Assembly: GCF_022637555.1 (NCBI RefSeq)
Contig: NZ_CP093342.1
Location: 3,286,001 to 3,350,000, forward strand
Origin: Microbacterium sp. H1-D42
GTDB lineage: Bacteria; Actinomycetota; Actinomycetes; Actinomycetales; Microbacteriaceae
DNA length: 64,000 bases
Reading direction: 5' to 3'
A program made the translations under genes and the position numbers. Shown piece by piece: positions 8,570 through 15,554 of the stretch (position 1 is its first letter; each line of letters begins with the position of its first letter). The notes under the pieces are model-generated. The model was not told where the DNA came from. It made no database searches and saw nothing but the letters and a program-made list of their open reading frames with translations.

Positions 8570-8901
8570 GCGGATGCCTCGGCGTCAGCATCCGAGGCGA
8601 CGACGCGCTCGTGCTCGACCGTCACGACGCGCGCGTGCTTGCGCGCGACGCGGTCGAGGATCAGCGCGACGCCCGCGCCGAGCGCGATGCCGATCGGAAT
8701 CGTCCACAGCAGAGCGAATCCGAAGACCTGCCCGGGAGGGTAGACGACGTCGAGCACCTTCGAGGGCTCGTAGTTGCCGATCGCGATGAGGATGCCGGCG
8801 ACGATCACTCCGAGCACGACCCCGAGCCCGATGAACACGCCATAGCGCGGAACGGGGCGCACCGTGGCCTCGACGGTCTGGTGGGTGGAGCTGCGGGACA
8901 T
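8566..8901 (-). CDS. Small two-helix membrane protein
   Basis: A 111-residue protein with two hydrophobic segments, at about 22-45 (VFIGLGVVLGVIVAGILIAI) and 60-85 (FGFALLWTIPIGIALGAGVAL), and a charged C-terminal tail. No family is recognised and a function cannot be given. ATG 8901 is preceded at 6 bases by GACAAT, a plausible -10 box. The stop codons of this gene and its convergent neighbour overlap by 4 bases. Confidence 0.7.
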   Translation of the reverse strand: MSRSSTHQTVEATVRPVPRYGVFIGLGVVLGVIVAGILIAIGNYEPSKVLDVVYPPGQVFGFALLWTIPIGIALGAGVALILDRVARKHARVVTVEHERVVASDADAEASA

Positions 8902-8954
8902 GCACCTATTGTCCCACGGTGCGGCTATGCGTGCTCTGCCCCCGCGCACCTCTG

Positions 8955-9036
8955 GTCGAGAGCACGGGATCTCGACGAATGCACGAGACGTTCACGCCAA
9001 CAGGTCGTGCACTCGCCAGGATCTCGTGCGTTCGGC
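8955..9036. repeat. 82-nt four-unit palindromic element, copy 1
   Basis: Two direct units with GCACG cores at 8962 and 8981 (19-nt period) face two inverted units with CGTGC cores at 9006 and 9025 (again 19 nt). The outer ends are GTCGAGAGCACG and CGTGCGTTCGGC. The same architecture and length recur at 9469-9550 in the opposite orientation (asymmetric centre GACGTTCACGC versus its complement). It lies after the sterol-carrier-like gene. Confidence 0.7.
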
Positions 9037-9066
9037 GACATCAGGTGCGACGAAGTCGCGCCTGTC
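9037..9066 (-). terminator. Hairpin after the sterol-carrier-like gene
   Basis: GACA-t-CAGG-t-GCGAC pairs with GTCGC-g-CCTGTC. The hairpin overlaps the stop codon at 9065-9067 and has no T tract. Confidence 0.4.
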
Positions 9067-9421
9067 AGGGGCGCAGCGGCAGGAGTTCAGCGATATCGGC
9101 GCGGGTGCCTGATGCCACGATGCGGCCGGCGACGACGGCATCCGACCACTGCTCGGCGCCGGTGGCGACCGCGATCCACGTCGCCGCGTCCATCTCGACG
9201 ACGTTGGGCGGGGTGCCCCGGGTGTGCCGCGGACCCTGCACGACCTGCACAGCGCCGAACGGCGGCACCCGCACCTCGACGCTGTTGCCCGGCGCCTTCT
9301 CATCGAGCAGCTGCAGCAGATACCGCACCGCAGTCGCGGTGGCCGGGCGCGCAGCGTCTCCCGCGGCGACGGCGGCGAGCGCCGCTCGTCCGTCCCCGAT
9401 GTCGATCCTGCGGCTGGCCAT
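9065..9421 (-). CDS. Sterol carrier family protein
   Basis: A 118-residue soluble protein resembling the short actinobacterial sterol-carrier/SCP-like family (ELLDEKAPGNSVEVRVPPFGAVQV-type core followed by NVVEMDAATWIAVATGAEQW). These proteins are presumed to bind a hydrophobic ligand; the ligand here is unknown. ATG 9421 follows TAGCCT by exactly 6 bases, suggesting a leaderless mRNA. The gene is bracketed by two inverted 82-nt palindromic elements. A purine neighbourhood (purD, Nudix) is common for this family in related genomes, from memory. Confidence 0.75.
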   Translation of the reverse strand: MASRRIDIGDGRAALAAVAAGDAARPATATAVRYLLQLLDEKAPGNSVEVRVPPFGAVQVVQGPRHTRGTPPNVVEMDAATWIAVATGAEQWSDAVVAGRIVASGTRADIAELLPLRP

Positions 9422-9468
9422 GCCTCCAGGCTACGCCGCCGCCTCCTCCCCCCTGCCGCCGCCCTTCC

Positions 9469-9550
9469 GTCGAGAGCACGACACCTCGCCGAGTGCACAG
9501 TCAATTCGCGTGAACGTCCCGGGCGCTCGACAGCAACCCGTGCGTTCGGC
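9469..9550. repeat. 82-nt four-unit palindromic element, copy 2 (inverted relative to copy 1)
   Basis: It has the same 12-base ends as the element at 8955-9036 (GTCGAGAGCACG and CGTGCGTTCGGC) and the same length. GCAC cores at 9476 and 9495 and the inverted cores at 9520 and 9539 keep the 19-nt period. The asymmetric centre GCGTGAACGTC is the reverse complement of copy 1, so the two copies point in opposite directions around the sterol-carrier-like gene. Confidence 0.7.
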
Positions 9551-9589
9551 GGGCCCTGGGGTGGGCGACCGGGCATAAGGTCGATGCAG

Positions 9590-10288
9590 ATGACTGCTTC
9601 AGCCGAGACGATCCACAGCGCCAGGGATGACCTGATCGCCATCACGCAGCGCGCGGGCGACTGGCTGCCGGCGTTCCCTCTCGAGACGGCCGACCCACTG
9701 CCCGCGTCGGTGCTCGTACTGTTCGGGCGGCTCGACAGCATCCCGGCGCGCAGTGACGAGCTGACCGTCGCGGCCGATCTCGACGTGCTGCTGCAGCGGC
9801 GGGCCGCGACGTTGTCTTCGCATCCGGGGCAGGTGTCGTTCCCCGGCGGCCGGCAGGACGAAGAGGATGCTGACGCCATCGCGACCGCGCTGCGCGAGGC
9901 CGAAGAGGAGACCGGCCTCGACCCTGATGGCGTCGAGGTGCTCGGTGCGCTGCCGGAGATTCCTCTGGCGGTGAGCAACTACCTGGTGATCCCGGTGCTC
10001 GGCTGGTGGCGCAAGCCGTCGCGGGTGGCCGCGGTCGATCACGCCGAGACCGTGGATGTCTTCCGCGTGCCGGTGGCCCAGCTGCTGGATCCGGCGAACC
10101 GGTACACCTCGGTGCTGAGCCGCGGTGGGCTGAGCTACCGCGGGCCGGCGTTCGACATCGACGGCACGGTCGTGTGGGGGTTCACCGCCGGCATCCTCGA
10201 CGCGCTCTTCGATGCAACAGGCTGGGCGCTGCCCTGGGACCGGACGGTCGAGCGCCCTGTGGCCCCGTCCGACGTCGGCATCGACTGA
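9590..10288 (+). CDS. Nudix hydrolase, CoA pyrophosphatase (NudL) type
   Basis: A 232-residue Nudix hydrolase. The Nudix box starts at about residue 86 (GGRQDEEDADAIATALRE, then AEEETGL), with the catalytic REAEEE glutamates. The preceding LLQRRAATLSSHPGQVSFPG matches the NudL/UPF0035 signature that marks coenzyme A pyrophosphatases. Substrate assignment is by family only. TAAGGT at 9576-9581 would place the mRNA start next to ATG 9590, so the earlier ATG at 9584 is less likely. It precedes purD with 64 bases between them. Confidence 0.88.
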   Translation: MTASAETIHSARDDLIAITQRAGDWLPAFPLETADPLPASVLVLFGRLDSIPARSDELTVAADLDVLLQRRAATLSSHPGQVSFPGGRQDEEDADAIATALREAEEETGLDPDGVEVLGALPEIPLAVSNYLVIPVLGWWRKPSRVAAVDHAETVDVFRVPVAQLLDPANRYTSVLSRGGLSYRGPAFDIDGTVVWGFTAGILDALFDATGWALPWDRTVERPVAPSDVGID

Positions 10289-10340
10289 CCCGCGGCGACC
10301 GGCGACCGGAACACATCGAAGCCCTCCCCGGCACCGCCGG

Positions 10341-10346
10341 TAGGCT
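10341..10346 (+). promoter_or_regulatory. -10 box of purD
   Basis: TAGGCT ends 6 bases before the purD ATG, the leaderless arrangement also seen for purM. Confidence 0.5.
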
Positions 10347-10352
10347 TGCGGC

Positions 10353-11630
10353 ATGAAGATCCTGGTCCTCGGTTCCGGCGCGCGCGAGCACGCGATCATC
10401 CTCTCGCTGCGGTCGGAAGAGGCCGAGCATGAGATCTTCGCGGCCCCCGGCAACGCCGGAATCGCGCAGGATGCCACGATCGTCGACCTCGACATGCTCA
10501 ATGGTGCCGCGGTCGCGGGCTTCGCCAATGAGCATGGCATCGACTTGGTCGTCGTCGGCCCTGAGGCGCCGCTGGTCGTCGGCGTCGCGGACGTGCTGCG
10601 TGAGCGCGGCATCCCCGTCTTCGGCCCGGGCAAGGCCGCGGCTCAGCTCGAGGGATCGAAGGCGTTCGCTAAGCGGATCATGGATGCTGCCGGCGTGCCG
10701 ACCGGACGCGCTGTGCGCGCAGCATCCGCCGCCGAGGCAGAGGCCGCATTCGACGATTTCGGCGCCCCCTACGTCGTGAAGGCCGACGGCCTCGCCGCAG
10801 GCAAGGGCGTGATCGTGACGGCCGACCGCGGCGAGGCGCTCGCCCACGCCGAGCACTACCTGCCAGCGGGCCCAGTGCTGGTCGAGGAGTTCCTCACCGG
10901 CCCCGAGGTCTCACTGTTCTTCCTCAGCGACGGCGACACCGTGCGCCCGCTCGCTCCGGCCCAGGACTTCAAGCGCGCGCTCGACGGCGACGGCGGACCG
11001 AACACCGGCGGCATGGGCGCGTACTCCCCGCTGCCGTGGCTGGCCGATGACTTCGGCAGCATCGAGAACTTCGTGGCCGAGGTGACCGAGACCGTCGCGA
11101 TGCCGGTGGTCCGCCAGCTCGATGCCGAGGGCACCCCGTTCATCGGGCTGCTCTACGCGGGGCTGATCCTCACCCCCGCCGGCGTGCGCGTGATCGAGTT
11201 CAACGCCCGGTTCGGCGATCCAGAGACCCAGGTCGTGCTGCCGCGCCTTCGCACCCCGCTGTCGCGGCTGCTGCTGTCGGCGGCATCCGGGCACCTCGAG
11301 GACGAGCCGCTGCCGGAGTTCTCGGACGACGTCGCGATCACGGTCGTGCTCGCGAGCGAGGGCTACCCGGAGGCACCGCAGACCGGCCGCATGATCGAGG
11401 GGCTCGCCGAGGCGGCATCCGTCGACGGCGTCGCGATCGTGCACGCCGCGACCGGCGCCCCTGACGCCCCGGGCGGCTCACTCATCGCGACCGGTGGTCG
11501 CGTGCTGAACGTGGTCGCAACAGGGTCGGATTTCTCGGATGCCCGTGCCCGCGCCTACGAGGCCATCGGCCGCATCGCACTGGACGGCGCCCACTACCGC
11601 CACGACATCGCGGCCCGCGTCGCGGAGTAG
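10353..11630 (+). CDS. purD: Phosphoribosylamine-glycine ligase
   Basis: A 425-residue PurD that joins phosphoribosylamine to glycine with ATP (step 2 of purine synthesis), full length and cytoplasmic. It shows the N-terminal MKILVLGSGAREHAI, VVVGPEAPLVVG, the ATP-grasp lid VVKADGLAAGKGVIV, PAQDFKRALDGDGGPNTGGM and the metal-binding VIEFNARFGDPETQ. It has its own -10 box and so can be expressed separately from the upstream Nudix gene. Confidence 0.97.
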   Translation: MKILVLGSGAREHAIILSLRSEEAEHEIFAAPGNAGIAQDATIVDLDMLNGAAVAGFANEHGIDLVVVGPEAPLVVGVADVLRERGIPVFGPGKAAAQLEGSKAFAKRIMDAAGVPTGRAVRAASAAEAEAAFDDFGAPYVVKADGLAAGKGVIVTADRGEALAHAEHYLPAGPVLVEEFLTGPEVSLFFLSDGDTVRPLAPAQDFKRALDGDGGPNTGGMGAYSPLPWLADDFGSIENFVAEVTETVAMPVVRQLDAEGTPFIGLLYAGLILTPAGVRVIEFNARFGDPETQVVLPRLRTPLSRLLLSAASGHLEDEPLPEFSDDVAITVVLASEGYPEAPQTGRMIEGLAEAASVDGVAIVHAATGAPDAPGGSLIATGGRVLNVVATGSDFSDARARAYEAIGRIALDGAHYRHDIAARVAE

Positions 11631-11655
11631 TCCGCGGCCACCAGGCGTCGGCGAC

Positions 11656-11669
11656 GCGGACGCGTCCGC
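11656..11669. other. 14-bp perfect palindrome downstream of purD
   Basis: GCGGACGCGTCCGC lies 26 bases after the purD stop. It could be a small terminator stem or a binding site; there is no T tract. Confidence 0.3.
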
Positions 11670-11676
11670 AGTCACC

Positions 11677-11718
11677 GCGCCCCGCGCCCCGCACCCCGCG
11701 CCCCGCACCCTGCGCCGC
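11677..11718. repeat. 7-bp tandem repeat (GCRCCCC)n
   Basis: Four clean units of GCRCCCC run from 11677 to 11704, then two decayed units (GCACCCT, GCGCCGC). It lies in the spacer between purD and the convergent metal ATPase, outside any gene. Confidence 0.7.
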
Positions 11719-11723
11719 GCCCC

Positions 11724-11768
11724 CAGAAAAGGCGATCTGCCCGCAGAAGGTCGATCCGCGCGTTTCTG
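11724..11768. repeat. CAGAA/GATC direct-plus-inverted repeat element
   Basis: Two direct units (CAGAAAAGGCGATCTGC and CAGAAGGTCGATCCGC; GATC cores 19 bases apart at 11734 and 11753) are followed by the inverted arm TTTCTGG. The whole is enclosed by CCAGAAA and TTTCTGG. It lies beside the 3' end of the P-type ATPase gene and may act as its terminator. Confidence 0.5.
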
Positions 11769-11795
11769 GCCGAATCTCGAGCTGATCGCCTGATC

Positions 11796-13673
11796 TCAGC
11801 TGCGCGCGACCGCCCGCGGCGCCCGCGCGGGGGCGGATGCCCGGCGCTTCGGGCCGGTCAGTGCGCGCAGCGCGTAGAGGATCGTCGCCAGGTCGACCAG
11901 CTCCTGGATGAACGCGCCGGCCACAGCCGGGATCACGCCCGTCGTCGCGATCAGCATGAGGCCGACGCTCAGCACGATGCCGATCCAGATCGCGGTGTAC
12001 GCCACCTTCAGCGTGTGCCTGCCGACCTCGGCGGCGCGCAGCACCGGCAGCAGCGAATCCTTCAGCACGACAGCATCCGCCGCCTCGCCCGCCGCCGTCG
12101 ATCCGCGCGCGCCCATCGCGACGCCGACGTCAGCCGCGGCCAGCACCGGGGCGTCGTTGACGCCGTCGCCGACCATGAGCATCGGCCGCGGCGTCATCTC
12201 TGCGGCGAGCGCCACCTTCTGCGCCGGCAGCAGCTCGGCGTGCACCTCGGTCACGCCCAGGGGCGCGGCGATGGCGGATGCTGTCGCCTCGGCATCCCCG
12301 GTGAGCATGGCGATGCGCTCGACGCCGTGCGCGCGCAGGCCGTCGACGACCTCGGCGGCCTCAGGACGCACCGCATCCGCGAGGACGAGCGCCCCAGCGA
12401 ACCGACCGTCGACAGCGACGTACGCGGCGAGCTGGCCGGAAGCCAGCGGCGTGCGCACGGTCTCGGGTGCGAGCGAGGCCACGTACGCGGGCTTGCCGAC
12501 CACGACGGTGCGCCCTTCGATGACGGCGGAGACGCCGTTCGTCGCGACCTCTTCCGCGTGTGTGGCGGTGGCGAGGGGCAGTCCGCGGACGGCGGCAGCC
12601 CGGCGCACGCCCTCGGCGAGGACGTGGCTGGAGTACTGCTCGGCGGATGCTGATAGACGCAGCAGCTCATCAGCATCCATCCCTTCGGCGGCACGCACTT
12701 CGACCAGTTCAGGCCGCCCCTGGGTGAGGGTGCCGGTCTTGTCGAACGCCGCCGAGCGCACCCGCGCGAGCTGCTCGATGACCGCACCGCCCTTGACGAT
12801 CACGCCCTCCTTCGCCGTGCGCGACAGCCCGCCGAGGAAGGCGACGGGAGCAGCGATCAGCAGAGGGCAGGGGGTGGCGAGCACGAGCACCTGCGCGAAG
12901 CGCAGCGGGTCGCCCGCGATCGCCCAGGCGACACCGGCGATGGCCAAGGAGACGAGGGTGAACGGAATGGCGAAGCGGTCGGCCAGCCTCACGGTGGGGG
13001 CCTTGCTCTGCTGCGCCTCGTGCACGAGCGCGATGATCTGCTGGTATTGACTGTCGCTGCTGAGGCGCAGGGCGCGAATGCGCACGGCGTTCGACCCGTT
13101 GACGGCTCCCGAGAGCACCTCGTCACCGGCGCTGCGCCCGACCGGCACGCTCTCACCGGTGAGAGAGGACTCGTCGAAGCTGGCCTCGGCGCTGAGGAGC
13201 ACGCCGTCGACCGGCACGATCTCGGACGGACGCACGAGCAGTTCCATGCCGGGGACGACCTCGTCGACCGGGATGTCACGCGGGCGGGCGTCTTCGCCGT
13301 CGAGCACATGCGCGATCTGCGGCGAGCGGTCCAGCAGTGCAGTGAGGTCTCGTGCCGCGCGGCGTTGGGCGTAGTCCTCGAGCGCCTCGCCACCCGAGAG
13401 CATCAGCACGATCACGAGCGAGGCGATGTACTCGCCTACTGCGAGCGTCGCGACCATGGCGATGAGCGCGAGGATGTCGAGGCCGAAGTGCCCGCGGATG
13501 ATGTCCTTCAGCATGCCCCACGCCGTGATGGCGATCACGATGCCGACCGCGATGGTCGCGATCCAGCGGGCGGGTTCGTGCAGTCCCGCGAGGGAGAGCA
13601 CGATCACGACGAGCGTCGCGATCAGCCCGCCGGTGAGGATCGGGTAGTGCCGAGCGAGTCGGAGCAGCCTCAT
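11796..13673 (-). CDS. Heavy-metal translocating P-type ATPase
   Basis: A 625-residue P1B-type ATPase without an N-terminal metal-binding domain. It contains TGES (about 172-175), the intramembrane metal motif TPCP (267-270), the phosphorylation site DKTGTLT (Asp311) and GDGVNDAP. The TPCP motif differs from the CPC and CPH forms of copper pumps, so zinc/cadmium/cobalt-type or unknown metals are possible. The HP dipeptide usual in the P1B nucleotide-binding loop appears as SSHVLA. ATG 13673 follows CAGAGT by 6 bases. No metal regulator is adjacent. Confidence 0.88.
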   Translation of the reverse strand: MRLLRLARHYPILTGGLIATLVVIVLSLAGLHEPARWIATIAVGIVIAITAWGMLKDIIRGHFGLDILALIAMVATLAVGEYIASLVIVLMLSGGEALEDYAQRRAARDLTALLDRSPQIAHVLDGEDARPRDIPVDEVVPGMELLVRPSEIVPVDGVLLSAEASFDESSLTGESVPVGRSAGDEVLSGAVNGSNAVRIRALRLSSDSQYQQIIALVHEAQQSKAPTVRLADRFAIPFTLVSLAIAGVAWAIAGDPLRFAQVLVLATPCPLLIAAPVAFLGGLSRTAKEGVIVKGGAVIEQLARVRSAAFDKTGTLTQGRPELVEVRAAEGMDADELLRLSASAEQYSSHVLAEGVRRAAAVRGLPLATATHAEEVATNGVSAVIEGRTVVVGKPAYVASLAPETVRTPLASGQLAAYVAVDGRFAGALVLADAVRPEAAEVVDGLRAHGVERIAMLTGDAEATASAIAAPLGVTEVHAELLPAQKVALAAEMTPRPMLMVGDGVNDAPVLAAADVGVAMGARGSTAAGEAADAVVLKDSLLPVLRAAEVGRHTLKVAYTAIWIGIVLSVGLMLIATTGVIPAVAGAFIQELVDLATILYALRALTGPKRRASAPARAPRAVARS

Positions 13674-13679
13674 GGTTCA

Positions 13680-13685
13680 ACTCTG
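13680..13685 (-). promoter_or_regulatory. -10 box of the metal ATPase gene
   Basis: CAGAGT on the minus strand ends 6 bases before the ATG at 13673. Confidence 0.35.
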
Positions 13686-13738
13686 CCCGAAGTCCGGGTG
13701 CTCTGCAGAGAAGGGTGGCGGATGCTGAGGATCGCCGG

Positions 13739-14281
13739 CTACAGGGCGATCCAGTACTGGCGCAGCCGTGCGATGGAGCCGGAGGCCGCGTCGTCCGGTC
13801 CGTCGATCGTGTCGACCAGCTCGCCGCCGGCACCCTCGATCGTGCGGTACGAGCCGGCGTTGTCGTCGTCGCAGGTGATCATGACCCGGTCGTAGCCCTG
13901 TGCGCGGGCGCGATCGAGCACGAGGTCCAGCGCGGTGCGGGCGATGCCCTCGCGGCGGCGCGAGGGCCGCACGGAGTACCCGATGTGCCCGCCGAAGCTG
14001 CGCAGCCAGTCGTTCAGCTCCCGCCGGAACGCGATGAATCCGACGACCTCATCTGCGTCGACGATCCAGAAGTAGTCGCAGGCGACGTGACCATCGGGCA
14101 GGGCCGCGCCAGGGCGACCGTACAACTCGGCCTTGGCGACGAACTCCTCGCACGCGGCACGATCGGGCGCCGTGCCGAACTCGAGTCCGGCTCCGTCGAT
14201 GTGCACGTCACCGAACTCGGCCACGGTAGCGGCCCACGAGTCGAAGAGGTCGATGGACGGGGTGGCGAGTGCGATCGGCAT
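13739..14281 (-). CDS. GNAT family N-acetyltransferase
   Basis: A 180-residue acetyltransferase with the GNAT core: acceptor-side strand WIVDADEVVGFIAFR, then the acetyl-CoA segment GHIGYSVRPSRRREGIARTA (R-x-x-G-x-A loop) and DRVMITCDDDNAGSYRTIE. The substrate is unknown. ATG 14281 is used; an in-frame TTG at 14293 would add MTDR. It is a probable single-gene unit between two unrelated minus-strand genes. Confidence 0.82.
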   Translation of the reverse strand: MPIALATPSIDLFDSWAATVAEFGDVHIDGAGLEFGTAPDRAACEEFVAKAELYGRPGAALPDGHVACDYFWIVDADEVVGFIAFRRELNDWLRSFGGHIGYSVRPSRRREGIARTALDLVLDRARAQGYDRVMITCDDDNAGSYRTIEGAGGELVDTIDGPDDAASGSIARLRQYWIAL

Positions 14282-14314
14282 CCGATCAGTCAATCACGAG
14301 CGCCTGCTGCGGCC

Positions 14315-14776
14315 TCAACCCCGGCGGACGAAGAACCAGTTGGCCAGCATCCATCCGACGATGAGGGTCAAGAACGTCACCACGCTCATCGTGCGAGACA
14401 GGCTGTCGGTGTCGACGATGACGTGCACGACGAGCTGAACCGCGCTCAGGACGAGAGCGAGCACCCCCACCGCCGCGAGGCCCTTCGTCGCCGCGACGCG
14501 ATCGCGCTCATCGGCGTATTCGAGGGCGTTGACGCGCTCCAGATCGCCGGAGCGCGAACGGCGGGCGAAGATCGCACCGGCGGCGGCGACGATCCCGCCG
14601 AGCAGCACCACCGTGCCCGCGTAGGGCTGCCCCATGACGAAGCACACGATCGCCGCAATGACGCAGATCGCGATCAGCACGGTGTTCACCCGCGACATCG
14701 GCCAGCGCATGCGGCGGGTCCCTGCTTCGTCACGCTCAGGATCACTCGACACGTGATCCGCATCATCCGTCGACAT
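14315..14776 (-). CDS. Four-helix membrane protein (DUF2178-like), partner of the XRE regulator
   Basis: A 153-residue protein with about four hydrophobic helices (about 30-48, 53-70, 98-118, 128-148) and a short cytosolic N terminus. It starts 14 bases inside the end of the XRE gene, so the two are translationally coupled. Small XRE regulators paired with a membrane protein of this size are widespread in Gram-positive bacteria; the membrane partner is often of unknown function. DUF2178 is my best family guess. Confidence 0.7.
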   Translation of the reverse strand: MSTDDADHVSSDPERDEAGTRRMRWPMSRVNTVLIAICVIAAIVCFVMGQPYAGTVVLLGGIVAAAGAIFARRSRSGDLERVNALEYADERDRVAATKGLAAVGVLALVLSAVQLVVHVIVDTDSLSRTMSVVTFLTLIVGWMLANWFFVRRG

Positions 14777-14957
14777 CGAAGAGCTCCTCCACGGTTGAGC
14801 CGAAATGGCGGGCGAGGTGCACGGCGAGGGTCAGCGAGGGGTCGTAGCGGCCGGTCTCGATGGCGTTGATCGTCTGTCGTGAAACGCCGACCGCCGTCGC
14901 CAGCGCCTGTTGGGAGAGCCCCTGCTCACCTCGGAGTTCCTTGACTCTGCTGCGCAC
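14763..14957 (-). CDS. Small XRE/Cro-CI family regulator (YozG-like)
   Basis: A 64-residue protein that is nearly all helix-turn-helix: RVKELRGEQGLSQQALATAV, then GVSRQTINAIETGRYDPSL and HFGSTVEELF. The length matches stand-alone YozG-type regulators. It starts with GTG; TACCGT sits 6 bases upstream and TTTACA another 18 bases back. That -35 box is covered by the first of three palindromes at 14989-15051, so autorepression is likely. It is divergent from the small export-type membrane gene at 15069. Confidence 0.88.
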   Translation of the reverse strand: MRSRVKELRGEQGLSQQALATAVGVSRQTINAIETGRYDPSLTLAVHLARHFGSTVEELFDVDG

Positions 14958-14963
14958 GACTCA

Positions 14964-14993
14964 ACGGTAGGGCAACTGCGCGCGACATGTAAA
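14964..14993 (-). promoter_or_regulatory. Promoter of the XRE/membrane-protein pair
   Basis: On the minus strand TTTACA (14988-14993) and TACCGT (14964-14969) are 18 bases apart, and the GTG start follows after 6 bases. Operator 1 overlaps the -35 box. Confidence 0.55.
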
Positions 14994-15004
14994 GCCGACT
15001 TGAC
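14989..15004. promoter_or_regulatory. XRE operator-like site 1
   Basis: GTAAAG-CCGA-CTTGAC fits the palindrome GTMAAG-N4-CTTKAC. It covers the -35 box of the XRE gene and overlaps a TTGACA (15000-15005) directed at the opposite gene. Confidence 0.6.
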
Positions 15005-15017
15005 AACGCGACGAAAT

Positions 15018-15033
15018 GTAAAGCATGCTTGTC
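15018..15033. promoter_or_regulatory. XRE operator-like site 2
   Basis: GTAAAG-CATG-CTTGTC fits the same palindrome with one mismatch. It overlaps the likely -10 region of the rightward gene (TTGACA 15000-15005, CATGCT 15024-15029, 18-base spacer). Confidence 0.6.
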
Positions 15034-15035
15034 AC

Positions 15036-15051
15036 GTCAAGTCCGCTTTAC
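15036..15051. promoter_or_regulatory. XRE operator-like site 3
   Basis: GTCAAG-TCCG-CTTTAC is the third copy, just downstream of the presumed rightward transcription start. Site centres are 29 and 18 bases apart. Confidence 0.6.
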
Positions 15052-15068
15052 ACGTCCGGAGGCCCCAC

Positions 15069-15554
15069 ATGAGCGAAGCGCTCGTTGATTTCACCCAGTC
15101 CCTTCCCATCTGGCTGCAGTGGGCCGGGGTGATGCTCGCCGCGGCGATCCCGTTCATCGAGTCCTACTTCGGCACGCTCATCGGCATCCTCGCCGGAGTG
15201 CCGACGCCGCTCGCCGTCGCCGCCGCGATCGTCGGCAACGTGGCATCCATGCTCGCGTTCGTGTTCGTCGCCTCGAAAGCGCGGCAGAAGGTGCTCGCAC
15301 GACGGGCCGGCGGCGAGGAAATCCCTGAGCCCTCGCCGCGCCGCGAGAAGGTCAAGCGCATGTTCGACAGGTTCGGCGTGCCCGGCGTCAGCCTGCTCGG
15401 TCAGACCGTGCTACCGAGTCAGATCACGTCGGGAATGATGGTGTCCTTCGGCGCGAGCCGCAACGCCGTGATCTTCTGGCAGGTCATCTCGATCATCGTC
15501 TGGGCGATCATCTTCGCCATGATCGGTCAGGCCGGCGTGGCCCTGCTGCGCTGA
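15069..15554 (+). CDS. Small multidrug-export-like membrane protein
   Basis: A 161-residue protein with about four membrane segments. The early IPFIESYFGTLIGILAGVP stretch and later FGVPGVSLLGQTVLPSQITS fit the putative small multidrug export family (PF06695/COG2426); actual substrates in that family are uncertain. ATG 15069 follows GGAGG by 6 bases. It faces the XRE gene across three operator-like palindromes, so it is probably controlled by that regulator. Its last 28 bases overlap the convergent MFS gene. Confidence 0.75.
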   Translation: MSEALVDFTQSLPIWLQWAGVMLAAAIPFIESYFGTLIGILAGVPTPLAVAAAIVGNVASMLAFVFVASKARQKVLARRAGGEEIPEPSPRREKVKRMFDRFGVPGVSLLGQTVLPSQITSGMMVSFGASRNAVIFWQVISIIVWAIIFAMIGQAGVALLR

